A stretch of 64,000 nucleotides of DNA from Veillonella sp. VA139 (GTDB lineage Bacteria > Bacillota > Negativicutes > Veillonellales > Veillonellaceae), in contig NZ_RQVL01000009.1 in assembly GCF_003992005.1 (NCBI RefSeq), positions 1 to 64,000 on the forward strand. Reading direction: 5' to 3'. Below are positions 31,892-40,151 of this stretch, piece after piece. The notes below the pieces were generated by a model, which had not been told where the DNA came from, made no database searches, and worked only from the letters and a program-made list of their open reading frames with translations. A program made the translations under genes and the position numbers. Position 1 is the first letter of the stretch; every line of letters begins with the position of its first letter.

Positions 31892-32699
31892 GTTGTTTTC
31901 CTATTTCATTTGATCGCTCATAACAAGCTAGGATGCCTTCCATAATAGAGGACCGTAATCCTTCTTTTTCCATAGCAGCAATACCTGCTATGGTGGTTCC
32001 CCCCGGAGAGGTCACTTGATCCCGCAGTACACTCGGATGAGAGCCTGTTTCCAAAGCAATTAAGCCTGAACCATACATGGTCTGTACCGCCGCTTGCAAC
32101 GCCAATGGCCTAGTGAGTCCAATCCGAACTCCTGCATTTGCCATAGCATCTAAAATGGTATACATATAGCCAGGGCCCGCCCCTGCTAAGGCGCCAATAC
32201 GGTCTAAATCAGCTTCTGAGCATACAACAGCTTCCCCTAATGCTTCAAAAATGCGCAGGGCTTGCTCCCGTTCACCTGGAGTTACGTCCTCACTACTTGC
32301 AATGGCTGTAAAACCAGCTTTCACTAAAATCGGCGTATTCGGCATAGAGCGCAACCAATGCGCATGAGGTGCAAAGGACTGCAATGTGTCCAATGTAATG
32401 CCTGCTGCAATGGAAATGCATAGCGTTCTCGGCTCAATCAGTGGGCCTACCTCTTGCATAAGAGATGGCAATACTTGAGGTTTTACGCCAAATACGATGG
32501 TTCTATACTCATCAAAGGCAGGTATGGCATCACAGTCCGTAAAGGCTGTTACACCGAATGTGCGCTCTAATGCTGCCGCTTGTTCACTGCGACGCACCAA
32601 TACATCTACTTCCTCAGGACCCCAAATACCTTGTTCCAAAGCCCCTTGTAAAATAGCACCACCCATCGCTCCTACGCCAATTAGTAGTATTTTTTGCAT
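31881..32699 (-). CDS. proC: Pyrroline-5-carboxylate reductase
   Basis: It catalyses the last step of proline synthesis, reducing pyrroline-5-carboxylate with NAD(P)H. 272 residues with the dinucleotide motif IGVGAMGGAILQGAL at the N-terminus and the C-terminal helix signature LRDQVTSPGGTTIAGIAAME. AGGAGG is 5 bases before the ATG. It is embedded between sepF and ylmH, an arrangement common in Firmicutes. Confidence 0.96.
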   Translation of the reverse strand: MQKILLIGVGAMGGAILQGALEQGIWGPEEVDVLVRRSEQAAALERTFGVTAFTDCDAIPAFDEYRTIVFGVKPQVLPSLMQEVGPLIEPRTLCISIAAGITLDTLQSFAPHAHWLRSMPNTPILVKAGFTAIASSEDVTPGEREQALRIFEALGEAVVCSEADLDRIGALAGAGPGYMYTILDAMANAGVRIGLTRPLALQAAVQTMYGSGLIALETGSHPSVLRDQVTSPGGTTIAGIAAMEKEGLRSSIMEGILACYERSNEIGKQRER

Positions 32700-32715
32700 G
32701 GCTACCTCCTAATAC

Positions 32716-33219
32716 TTAGGCTTGTGGCTCTTTCCAAGCTAATTTATCAGATATTTCTGTATATTCTTTATCTGTATAATCTACCGTTACATTCACTGGT
32801 ACACAGATAAAAATATCTTTACCAATTTTTTCTAATTTGCCATCTAAGGCAAATGTAGCACCACTAACAAAGTCCACAATGCGTGCAGCTTCATGAGGGT
32901 CTGTATTTTCAAAATTAATCACTACTGGACGCATATCGCGTAATTGATTTGCAATGTGTTCAGAGTCTTCGAATGCTTTTGGCTCTACGATGACTACTTT
33001 CATACCACTAGAACGTTGTGCCACTGTGTTATATCCTCCTGTTTTTGGATGTACTGCTGATGCTACAGGTCCATTACCACCTGCCACTGGTGCTGTAACC
33101 ACTGGCTGTTGAGATTCTTCATCATATACATCTTCTGGATAATCTTCATATTCATATCCATCATCTTGATTACCGCCAAAAAAGTTTTTTACTGAATTCC
33201 AGCTGTCTTTCAGTGCCAT
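32716..33219 (-). CDS. sepF: SepF cell-division protein
   Basis: SepF forms rings that tether FtsZ to the membrane. 167 residues: an N-terminal amphipathic membrane-targeting helix (MALKDSWNSVKNFFGG), an acidic, Pro/Gln/Gly-rich linker, and the C-terminal SepF domain from about residue 75. The ATG at 33219 has GGAGG 8 bases upstream; the ATG at 33225 is too close to it. It lies 14 bases after yggS. Confidence 0.95.
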   Translation of the reverse strand: MALKDSWNSVKNFFGGNQDDGYEYEDYPEDVYDEESQQPVVTAPVAGGNGPVASAVHPKTGGYNTVAQRSSGMKVVIVEPKAFEDSEHIANQLRDMRPVVINFENTDPHEAARIVDFVSGATFALDGKLEKIGKDIFICVPVNVTVDYTDKEYTEISDKLAWKEPQA

Positions 33220-33233
33220 CGTCATTTCCTCCG

Positions 33234-33923
33234 TTACTTATCATAGTGGCGTTCTCCAAATATTGCAGTTCCCACTCGAACAATATTTGCACCCTCTTCA
33301 ATTGCTACTTCAAAATCATGGGTCATCCCCATGGATATATATTCAATCTGTCCTTCATCGAAATGAAGTTTCATGTCTTCAAATAAAGCATGTGCCACTC
33401 TAAAGATAGGGCGTGCCTCTTCTGGATCATCCAAAAATGGTGCCATACACATAAGCCCTTTTACCCGTACATTGGGTAATGTTTTAGCATATTCTCGTAT
33501 GGCAGGAAACTCTTCCACATCCATACCAGACTTGCTTTCTTCTCGTGCCACATTAACTTGTAGTAATACTTCTTGTATCAAACCTTCTCTAGCGGCAATG
33601 CGCTGAATTTCATCCAACAACTTAACATTGTGAACCGAATGAATTAACCGAAACTTGCCCACTGCATTACGCACCTTGTTGTTTTGTAATTGTCCAATCA
33701 AATGCCACTGTAGCTCCGGACCCTGGTAGAGTTCCATTTTTTCTTTTGCTTCTTGTACGCGATTCTCTCCCACGGCTCTTACCCCTAGGTGAGCTACCTC
33801 TTGTACAGCCTCTACAGGATGATTCTTCGTCACCGCTACTAGCGTAACAGAATCTGTTCTTCCCACTCGTGCCTTCGCCGCTTCGATGCGTTCCTGCACT
33901 TCATGTAATGCTGTTGCTATCAT
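33234..33923 (-). CDS. YggS/PROSC-family PLP homeostasis protein
   Basis: A 229-residue PLP-binding TIM-barrel protein. The PLP lysine is in LVAVTKNHP, and the C-terminal signature SMGMTHDFEVAIEEGANIVRVGTAIFG is complete. It controls PLP availability and has no known catalysis. The ATG at 33923 is chosen (GAGG about 10 bases upstream). It is first gene of the yggS-sepF-proC-ylmH-divIVA operon. Confidence 0.94.
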   Translation of the reverse strand: MIATALHEVQERIEAAKARVGRTDSVTLVAVTKNHPVEAVQEVAHLGVRAVGENRVQEAKEKMELYQGPELQWHLIGQLQNNKVRNAVGKFRLIHSVHNVKLLDEIQRIAAREGLIQEVLLQVNVAREESKSGMDVEEFPAIREYAKTLPNVRVKGLMCMAPFLDDPEEARPIFRVAHALFEDMKLHFDEGQIEYISMGMTHDFEVAIEEGANIVRVGTAIFGERHYDK

Positions 33924-34008
33924 ATATGTCAATCCTCTTTCATCGTTACATTTCACTTTGAAAGGTCTTTATAAAAAAATAATACTTTATCTTTTTTATT
34001 ATAAACGA

Positions 34009-34074
34009 AAGAATAAGAAAAGTACATAGAAAAAGCATGATTTCAAGCCTAGTTCTCTGTATTTTCTTATTCTT
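34009..34074 (-). terminator. AT-rich hairpin, possible pgeF terminator
   Basis: AAGAATAAGAAAA and TTTTCTTATTCTT can pair over 13 bp. The stem is nearly all A/T, so the call is tentative. The rest of 33957-34240 shows no gene. Confidence 0.35.
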
Positions 34075-34240
34075 AAATTACTATTATATATTTATTAGGT
34101 ATTCCATGCCTGAGTGAAAGTATATATTCCCTACGCCGTCATCGTATGTGATCTCCTCTGTTGTCCTACAGTATACTATAGTATCCTATGGTGGTGAAAG
34201 TGACCGCCCTTACGAGAAAGGAGTCCAAGGCATCTGTATC

Positions 34241-35134
34241 CTAGGCTTTATCTCGCAAGACAGAGAACATGGCCATGCGTCCTGTGCGACCTTGATCTCG
34301 TCGGTACGAGTAACATCTATCATTGGTCATCGTATCCGTTGATGATATCGACACTTGCTCTAATGGTACACCTTTCTGTACCACACAGGCTGCAAGGTAT
34401 CCTTTCAAATCTACATGCGGTGTAGGCATCGTCTGCCCCACTCGTTGGATATAACGCACCACCTCATCCACCTGTGAAAGTCCCAAGGCATGCATGTCCT
34501 GTCGAAACTGTTCACCGATCTCTTCACTCACCTCGAAGGAGTCAGCCCCAATGGAAGGACCGATGAAGAGATAACAATCTGCCGGCAACGTTCCGTACGC
34601 ATCGTGCATACTATCTATCGTTCGCTCTACAATATGAGCGATGGCACCACGCCACCCTGCATGAACCACCGCCACCGCATGATGCACCACATCATAGATC
34701 AGCACAGGCACACAGTCCGCCACAAGCAACAAAAGAGGAACATTCACCAAATTCGTATGAATCGCATCACTATCTGGAATGCTATCGTCCCAACTGAAAG
34801 CACCTCGACCGACAAGTTCTTCCGTCACCCTCGTCACACCCACACCATGCACTTGCTCACCACAAGTCAAATGATTCGGATCCACACCTAACACCTGTGC
34901 TAAACGTTTGCGGTTCTCTGCCACCGCATCTGGCGTATCACCGACATGCAGACCCATGTTGAAACTGTTAAAGCTACCTTCGCTGACACCACCATAACGG
35001 TACGTCACACCATGAGCGAGGGGGAAGTGGTCTAGCAGAGGAGAGTATTCATAGGTGATGGGGGTGGAGTTGTTTTGAGAGATGGGAGATTGGCGGAGAG
35101 TGGAGGAAATTTGGAATGATTTAGTTGTGTTCAT
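34241..35134 (-). CDS. pgeF: PgeF/YfiH-family multicopper-oxidase-like (laccase domain) protein
   Basis: A 297-residue cytosolic protein. Zinc/metal ligands and active motifs of the family are visible: GEQVHG, VADCVPVL and HAGWRGA, then GPSIG. Family members remove misincorporated serine from peptidoglycan precursors (PgeF) or act as purine nucleoside phosphorylases. The first 30 residues are a Ser/Thr-rich extension not usual in the family. AAGGAG is 8 bases before the ATG. It is monocistronic, upstream of the yggS-sepF operon on the same strand. Confidence 0.9.
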   Translation of the reverse strand: MNTTKSFQISSTLRQSPISQNNSTPITYEYSPLLDHFPLAHGVTYRYGGVSEGSFNSFNMGLHVGDTPDAVAENRKRLAQVLGVDPNHLTCGEQVHGVGVTRVTEELVGRGAFSWDDSIPDSDAIHTNLVNVPLLLLVADCVPVLIYDVVHHAVAVVHAGWRGAIAHIVERTIDSMHDAYGTLPADCYLFIGPSIGADSFEVSEEIGEQFRQDMHALGLSQVDEVVRYIQRVGQTMPTPHVDLKGYLAACVVQKGVPLEQVSISSTDTMTNDRCYSYRRDQGRTGRMAMFSVLRDKA

Positions 35135-35240
35135 GTTGGGGTCTCCTTTGTTGTTACAAGCGTGGTTTCCAATTTATGACTTATATCAGGAATTAATAAC
35201 TCTAATCTTAGTTACCTTTTCTCCGTCATTTTCAAGATCG

Positions 35241-35429
35241 TTATGGTAAATACATCGCTCTTTCAGATAGACTGCTTGTTTCTGTTACTGTGGTATGTGC
35301 TCCAGACTCATTCCAAGATTTTTCAACCTTTTTCCACGTTTTGGACAACCAACTCGCTTCTACATGAGTTGGAGTGAAGATAGTCGCACTGAATAGTGCT
35401 AGTAAAATGGATGTGGTTAGTTTTTTCAT
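35241..35429 (-). CDS. Small putative exported protein
   Basis: 62 residues from the ATG at 35429, which has AGGAG 5 bases upstream. The first 23 residues form a clear signal peptide (MKKLTTSILLALFSATIFTP, cleavage near VEA-S). The mature part is about 38 residues, Trp-, Lys- and Ser-rich (SWLSKTWKKVEKSWNESG). No family was recognised. It marks the left edge of the accessory island. Confidence 0.65.
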   Translation of the reverse strand: MKKLTTSILLALFSATIFTPTHVEASWLSKTWKKVEKSWNESGAHTTVTETSSLSERAMYLP

Positions 35430-35475
35430 ATTCTCTCCTTTCTCCAATATTCTAACGGTTCTTATACTGGACGAC

Positions 35476-36315
35476 TTATAATTTTAATTGACCAAAAATC
35501 TTTTTAATGGATTCACATGTCTCTTCAAACTTAATACCTTCCGCATAGCTATTTTTTTTAGAATAATTATCCCATCGTTGCCGCATAATATCACTAAGTT
35601 CTATTATTTCAATAACTTGATTAAACTCTTTTATCCTATTGTATGTACCTCTCTTTTCAGCAGTTTCTCTTAAAGCCATTTCTAATGTAGATATTTCTAT
35701 ATTTTTACTCTCTAACTTAGTTAGGATAAAAATATCATAATAATCTCTAAGCCTAGTATTTTGATCGCCTCTTACTATGACTGTTTCTAACTTTTCCGCA
35801 AGAATTGTAGACAAATTATACGCTAATATATTAATACTTCTTTCTTCTAGCATAAGATTATACCTATATTCAATCTCTTTTGGTGTAATCTTATCTCCTG
35901 TGGTTATATCCAATTTTAATGGCACCACCATTTTATCGTAATTACCAATTAATGATATCCTATACCCTACATATTCATCTTTTTCTCTAATTTCTTCTAT
36001 AGCACCTCTATCAAAAGTTATTTTATCTTTCAATGGTATCGCTATAATATCATCAATCATTTCTATAATTCTCTCTTCGTTTAATGGATATCCTTTTATA
36101 GTTGCATCCATATCCATAGTAGATCTAATATCCACTCCAATCATAGATGCAATTAAAAATCCACCTTTGAGAATATAGTTATCTTTATACTTACTATTTG
36201 AAATACGCTCCAAAAAACGTTCTAGCATATAATTTTGTAAAAGTATTTGGGCCGATATATTCTTCTCCTTTGAAATCTTTTTGATAAGACTTTTGAGCTG
36301 CATAGAATTTTTCAT
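35476..36315 (-). CDS. abiEii: AbiEii/AbiGii-family nucleotidyltransferase toxin
   Basis: A 279-residue toxin of the AbiE (type IV) toxin-antitoxin/abortive-infection family. The nucleotidyltransferase core is visible: KGGFLIAS (about residues 51-58), the metal-binding D-x-D in STMDMDAT (about 66-73), LKLDITTGD and RLRDYYDIF. Family members transfer nucleotides to tRNA acceptor ends and stop growth (family knowledge from MenT/AbiEii). The ATG overlaps the antitoxin stop (ATGA). The gene is distinctly AT-rich compared with the core genes to the right and left, suggesting acquisition. Confidence 0.88.
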   Translation of the reverse strand: MKNSMQLKSLIKKISKEKNISAQILLQNYMLERFLERISNSKYKDNYILKGGFLIASMIGVDIRSTMDMDATIKGYPLNEERIIEMIDDIIAIPLKDKITFDRGAIEEIREKDEYVGYRISLIGNYDKMVVPLKLDITTGDKITPKEIEYRYNLMLEERSINILAYNLSTILAEKLETVIVRGDQNTRLRDYYDIFILTKLESKNIEISTLEMALRETAEKRGTYNRIKEFNQVIEIIELSDIMRQRWDNYSKKNSYAEGIKFEETCESIKKIFGQLKL

Positions 36316-36905
36316 AATAACACCTCTAAATAAGAACAGAGTTTTGTTTCTACTTTCAACAGTTTTGCAAACTCAGAAAGTAAGAGAATATTTTTTTCAG
36401 TTCTTTTGGTATATCGTTTAAATGCCTCGGTAATAATTTGAATATCTGTATGATTTTTTGCTTGTAATATTTCACATAAGGTCCTCTCTACAGAGTACCC
36501 CCTTACTATATTGCCACTGGGCGTTACTAATTCAGTTATACCAATATCATATAATGATGATCGTATCCCCACACATGAGATTCCATCAGACTTTGGATTT
36601 GTTAAATTATAGCCATAAGGAAACGCCATATTGAATCGTATCGGTGTTCTATCAGTTAAATCGGTTAAATATAACACTGTATCCAACGAATAAATCCCAC
36701 GTTTATATCGACTTTGCAAGACAACAAATTCATCTTCCCATACTCCCGGTAATGTATATACCCCTCTTGAAGCACGCTCTATGCGTCCTTTTTTCACCAA
36801 ATATTGCAAACTACCACGAGGAATACCTTCTTTTACAACCATCGCAGTCGTCACTTGTCCATTATTATACGTTGCCATTTCTAAAATTCGTTTCGAATAA
36901 TCGAT
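36312..36905 (-). CDS. abiEi: AbiEi-family antitoxin / transcriptional repressor, apparent AUC start
   Basis: The antitoxin of the AbiE pair, with an N-terminal winged-helix region and a C-terminal antitoxin domain (VERTLCEILQ, IQIITEAFKRY). Homology to the family N-terminus continues upstream of the first ATG (36878) through DYSKRILEMATYNNGQVTT, and the only start with a ribosome site is ATC at 36905: AAGGAGG is 7 bases upstream. The ATG at 36878 is 34 bases from it, with no other site. In-frame TAA follows further upstream. So a 197-residue product starting at a rare AUC codon is proposed; the conservative alternative is 188 residues from 36878. AbiEi normally represses its own operon. Confidence 0.8.
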   Translation of the reverse strand: MDYSKRILEMATYNNGQVTTAMVVKEGIPRGSLQYLVKKGRIERASRGVYTLPGVWEDEFVVLQSRYKRGIYSLDTVLYLTDLTDRTPIRFNMAFPYGYNLTNPKSDGISCVGIRSSLYDIGITELVTPSGNIVRGYSVERTLCEILQAKNHTDIQIITEAFKRYTKRTEKNILLLSEFAKLLKVETKLCSYLEVLL

Positions 36906-36952
36906 AGATATCCCTCCTTATTAAAACGTTAAATTTTACTTTCTTGCTTCAA

Positions 36953-36981
36953 ATTATATCGTAACAGAGCATTAAAGTAAA
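36953..36981 (-). promoter_or_regulatory. Promoter of abiEi-abiEii
   Basis: Read leftward: TTTACT (36981-36976), 17 bases, TATAAT (36958-36953). The transcript start would be about 40 bases before the proposed ATC start. Confidence 0.7.
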
Positions 36982-37056
36982 CATTACATTAACCGTTTCA
37001 CACATTCCATAATGCTTATACAGCTCTTGTAAAGTAATATCTTCATACGCTTATTT

Positions 37057-37780
37057 TCACTTTTTAAATAAAACTTGTAGCATCTCTTTTTTATCCAAAT
37101 CTATAGCATAATGAATTTTTCTATGACACGTTGGACATAAAAAAATTATATTCCCTACAAAGTCCAAGCTATTTTCATAAAAATCTTGTCCCGCCATTGG
37201 TATTAAATGATGCGCTTCCATATATGGATTATCAACAAATTGTGACGTAAATGTTATACGATCCGCATCCATATCGCACTTCCAATTTGCCTGTTCCTTT
37301 GCCGCTTGTGCATTTCTAGGGTTGCGAGGATATATAAATCTGTTATTAAAAAAGCTTTTTTAGGTCTTTTATCAGAGTCAGCATCCGATCCTATTTCTTC
37401 TAAAAAGTTAATTGATGGTTTTGTATCATCAATATAACCTGCTTCTAAATATGTTAGCAAAAACTTGTTGAATGACGATAATAGTGCTGAATAAAAATTT
37501 TTAGATTTTTTATTAAACTCCTCCATCTCAGGTGTTTGCATAAAACTTTTCAAATTTCTGTAACAATCCATGATGGCAAGACCTTCTATTGTACAGTCAT
37601 AATAAAGTTCATATGCATATATTTATCAGATCAGAAAAATAAAGTAGCTCCTAGGCTTATCTGTTCTTTTTTTACATTCCCGCGTTCTATTATCTCTTGT
37701 CTTACAAATTCAAAATACTCTTCAAAAATTTCATGTCCTCTACGCAAATACTCTTGGAATTTTTCATCTTCTCTTTGCAA
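37057..37780 (-). pseudogene. HNH endonuclease gene broken by frameshifts
   Basis: Three reading-frame pieces form one HNH nuclease-like gene. Piece 1 (37780-37631, about 49 residues: QREDEKFQEYLRRGHEIFEE...) ends in TGA. Piece 2 (37571-37254, and coding-like upstream of its ATG) runs to RPKKAF. Piece 3 (37272-37057) has the catalytic HNH part: EAHHLIPM, NIIFLCPTCHRKIH. Between pieces 2 and 3 the frame is lost in A6-GC-T6 (minus strand; 37348-37361); one extra A or T would give an uninterrupted SFFNNRFIYPRNPRNAQAAK to KCDMDADR. A second shift lies near 37600-37630. It sits next to restriction-modification genes; decay or phase-off switching are both possible. Confidence 0.65.
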
Positions 37781-37843
37781 CTGCTAAAATGATGTATTCA
37801 TATGTCATTTTATTTAACACACTAGAAATACTTTTCAAACTTA

Positions 37844-38821
37844 CTATGTTAAATGCTGAAGTGGTTTTGATGAATTTTTATTAATCTCATCTTCAATTTC
37901 ACGTTTTACTTTACGTGCAATATCTAAGATTTGATTCTTAATCCATAGATGTGCTGTTGTTCCTTCTTGATAATCAGCCTCTACCAGCATATCTATACGG
38001 TTACAATCTCGTAGCATTTTTGCTTGCTTAAAGGGAGCTTCATAGTCCTCATCATCTTTTTTTGCATCGTTTAGCTTATACACTCCTAATGTGTATCCGC
38101 CACCTTTTTTTACAACAGAAAATGCAGGAATATCACTAGGACCATCTGCAATATAAATAATATTACTGAAAGGAATCCGTCTGCTTTTTTCAGGAATAGA
38201 AGAATTTACATCAATATTCCATTCTTTGATATTAGCACCTTTATTAATTTCAAATAGAGCTCTCGTTTTAGAAGTATTATCTATAGTATAGCCAATCTCG
38301 GAAATAATCCATTCATTATCTTGAGTTTTACTTTGAATTAATTCACAACCCCAAATATCTTTTACATATGGAGCTACTATACTTCCTTTAATCATTTCTG
38401 CAAAACCCGTGCTAACAATATAATGTTCGACTGAAAATCCGTATCCACTAAACTCTTTATTATCATCAAAAAGTTTCTGTGTAGATTTAAAAATTTCCTC
38501 GACTCCTTTGTAGAACTTTATTTTTGATCCTAAATTTCTAAGCACCGCATTATTTAATGGAGTTGTAATCTTTGACGCCTCGGTTGCTTTTTCTTTTGAA
38601 AAGTATCCACCATCTTTAGCGTGATTAATAAAGTGATTTAAATAAATCGTCTCTCTATTAATCTTGACCTTTTGTTCTTCTAAATATTTTGCACCTAATT
38701 CATTCACCTCTGCCCAAAATGGATCCCCTTTGCAACCATAAGCATCAAAAATAGGATCTTGCATATATCCATCTACTAATGTTTTATCAAAGTCCCAAAC
38801 TACTGCGATAACATTTTTCAT
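37844..38821 (-). CDS. HAD-family phosphatase-like protein in the restriction island
   Basis: A 325-residue cytosolic protein of the haloacid dehalogenase superfamily. The nucleophile motif is WDFDKTL (residues 9-15) and motif IV is IADGPSDIPAF (about residue 225). A large cap of about 150 residues lies between them. Such HADs recur in defence islands, where they could remove terminal phosphates or act on nucleotides, but the substrate is unknown. It starts 3 bases after the restriction-endonuclease-like gene, so the two are co-expressed. Confidence 0.8.
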   Translation of the reverse strand: MKNVIAVVWDFDKTLVDGYMQDPIFDAYGCKGDPFWAEVNELGAKYLEEQKVKINRETIYLNHFINHAKDGGYFSKEKATEASKITTPLNNAVLRNLGSKIKFYKGVEEIFKSTQKLFDDNKEFSGYGFSVEHYIVSTGFAEMIKGSIVAPYVKDIWGCELIQSKTQDNEWIISEIGYTIDNTSKTRALFEINKGANIKEWNIDVNSSIPEKSRRIPFSNIIYIADGPSDIPAFSVVKKGGGYTLGVYKLNDAKKDDEDYEAPFKQAKMLRDCNRIDMLVEADYQEGTTAHLWIKNQILDIARKVKREIEDEINKNSSKPLQHLT

Positions 38822-38824
38822 TTC

Positions 38825-40138
38825 TTAATCACCCTCCCCTATCTCATAAGGATTTTCTCCTGTCATAAATTCCTCAAAACTTCCGATAGGTGCAAAGTCA
38901 ATGTATATTTTAGATTTATCGTCATCTTTATGCCACAAGCGAATGGAATCTGTGCCTTTCTTTTCCAGCCACTTTCTTGTGACTAGAGTCCGTTCTTTCA
39001 AACCCAATACTTCCACTAATAACCATTCACCCAATGCCCCTTGTCCAAAATATACACCATTCTCATCTTTTTCTGTTCTACTACCAGATTGGAACCCTTT
39101 CATTCCACTTTGAGAAATAAGACCTGGAATTTCTTTTCCATTTGGCAATACAATATTAAAACGTAAGTCTTGTTTTTCCTTGCCCGCAACCACGTCAGCT
39201 TTTTGTTGTTCTTCAAACTTAAAAATATTATCCGTAAAGAAGTCTGGGCATTTTTTATGAAATTCCTTTGGAATGGGAACATAAATCTCTCGTACCGGTC
39301 TAAGTGTGTTAGCCCCTTTACATTTAGGTGCAGCATTCCACGCATTTAAGCCTGATTTTTCTTCTACTTCTTTTGTTCGATACGAATATAACGGTAAGAA
39401 TACTTCTTGGTATAGAGCATTCCCCCCCTCTTTAACAAAGTTGACATTTTTATAAGAATCAACTAAAAATTCAAATGGATCGTCAATAATATCTACTTTA
39501 AACTCTTCTACAACCTCTGTTTCAGGCTCATTCATACCAAAGAATTGAAAAATCTGAGAATCTCCATAAGTATATTTATATTTCTTAAGTCCGTCAGACC
39601 ACGAGAAGGATGTAGAAGTTTTTTCAAAATCACAGAGATTATCTAAATCTACCAAAGTATAAGAACACTCTTGTATGACAAACTTTCCATAATCTCTTGT
39701 TACATAATGGTAAATATTATTACCATTTGTTAAACCTAGGCGATAATAATCTGACTGCATTCTATCATTTTTAATCATCGATATAGTCGTTGCGATGTGT
39801 AACAGATTATCCGTGCGCAGAGCAGCATCAATTTCTGACTTATAACTTTTTAGTTGCATAACCTTTTGATAAGATGGTTTACTATGCATCCACGTTTTTA
39901 AACCAATGCCTACACGCAAATCACTAAACACGGATAGTATATCGTGTGGGGTATTTCCAATATCTACATTTTGCGCCTGAAATACTCTTGCAAAAATCGT
40001 TTCTTGAAACTTAGAATCTAAATAGGGAATCATATCTCCTTGTTTCTGCCTAAACAAATTTGATAAGGCTCCATAGACCTTTAAAAAATGAATATATTCG
40101 TCTCGTTGTTTCTTTGGATATCGCTCCCATACTGACAT
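38825..40138 (-). CDS. Probable type II restriction endonuclease
   Basis: 437 residues from the ATG at 40138 (MSVWERYPKKQRDEY), with GGTGAT just upstream; the open frame reaching 40180 overlaps the methyltransferase and lacks a site. The C-terminal half (about 250-437) resembles from memory the B3-like DNA-binding region of NgoFVII-type restriction enzymes (SGLNAWNAAPK, IYVPIPKEFHKKCPDFF). The N-terminal half has D...GIGLKTW around residue 80-90, which could be a PD-(D/E)XK-type active site, but this is not certain. It follows the cytosine methyltransferase by 13 bases, the arrangement of a restriction-modification pair. Confidence 0.7.
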   Translation of the reverse strand: MSVWERYPKKQRDEYIHFLKVYGALSNLFRQKQGDMIPYLDSKFQETIFARVFQAQNVDIGNTPHDILSVFSDLRVGIGLKTWMHSKPSYQKVMQLKSYKSEIDAALRTDNLLHIATTISMIKNDRMQSDYYRLGLTNGNNIYHYVTRDYGKFVIQECSYTLVDLDNLCDFEKTSTSFSWSDGLKKYKYTYGDSQIFQFFGMNEPETEVVEEFKVDIIDDPFEFLVDSYKNVNFVKEGGNALYQEVFLPLYSYRTKEVEEKSGLNAWNAAPKCKGANTLRPVREIYVPIPKEFHKKCPDFFTDNIFKFEEQQKADVVAGKEKQDLRFNIVLPNGKEIPGLISQSGMKGFQSGSRTEKDENGVYFGQGALGEWLLVEVLGLKERTLVTRKWLEKKGTDSIRLWHKDDDKSKIYIDFAPIGSFEEFMTGENPYEIGEGD

Positions 40139-40151
40139 ACTATCACCTACC

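Noticed and set aside
37254-37571. Two separate small genes, one carrying the HNH motif
   Set aside because: The upstream frame of the HNH piece is coding-like and joins the other piece with one inserted base, so a single broken gene is the simpler reading.
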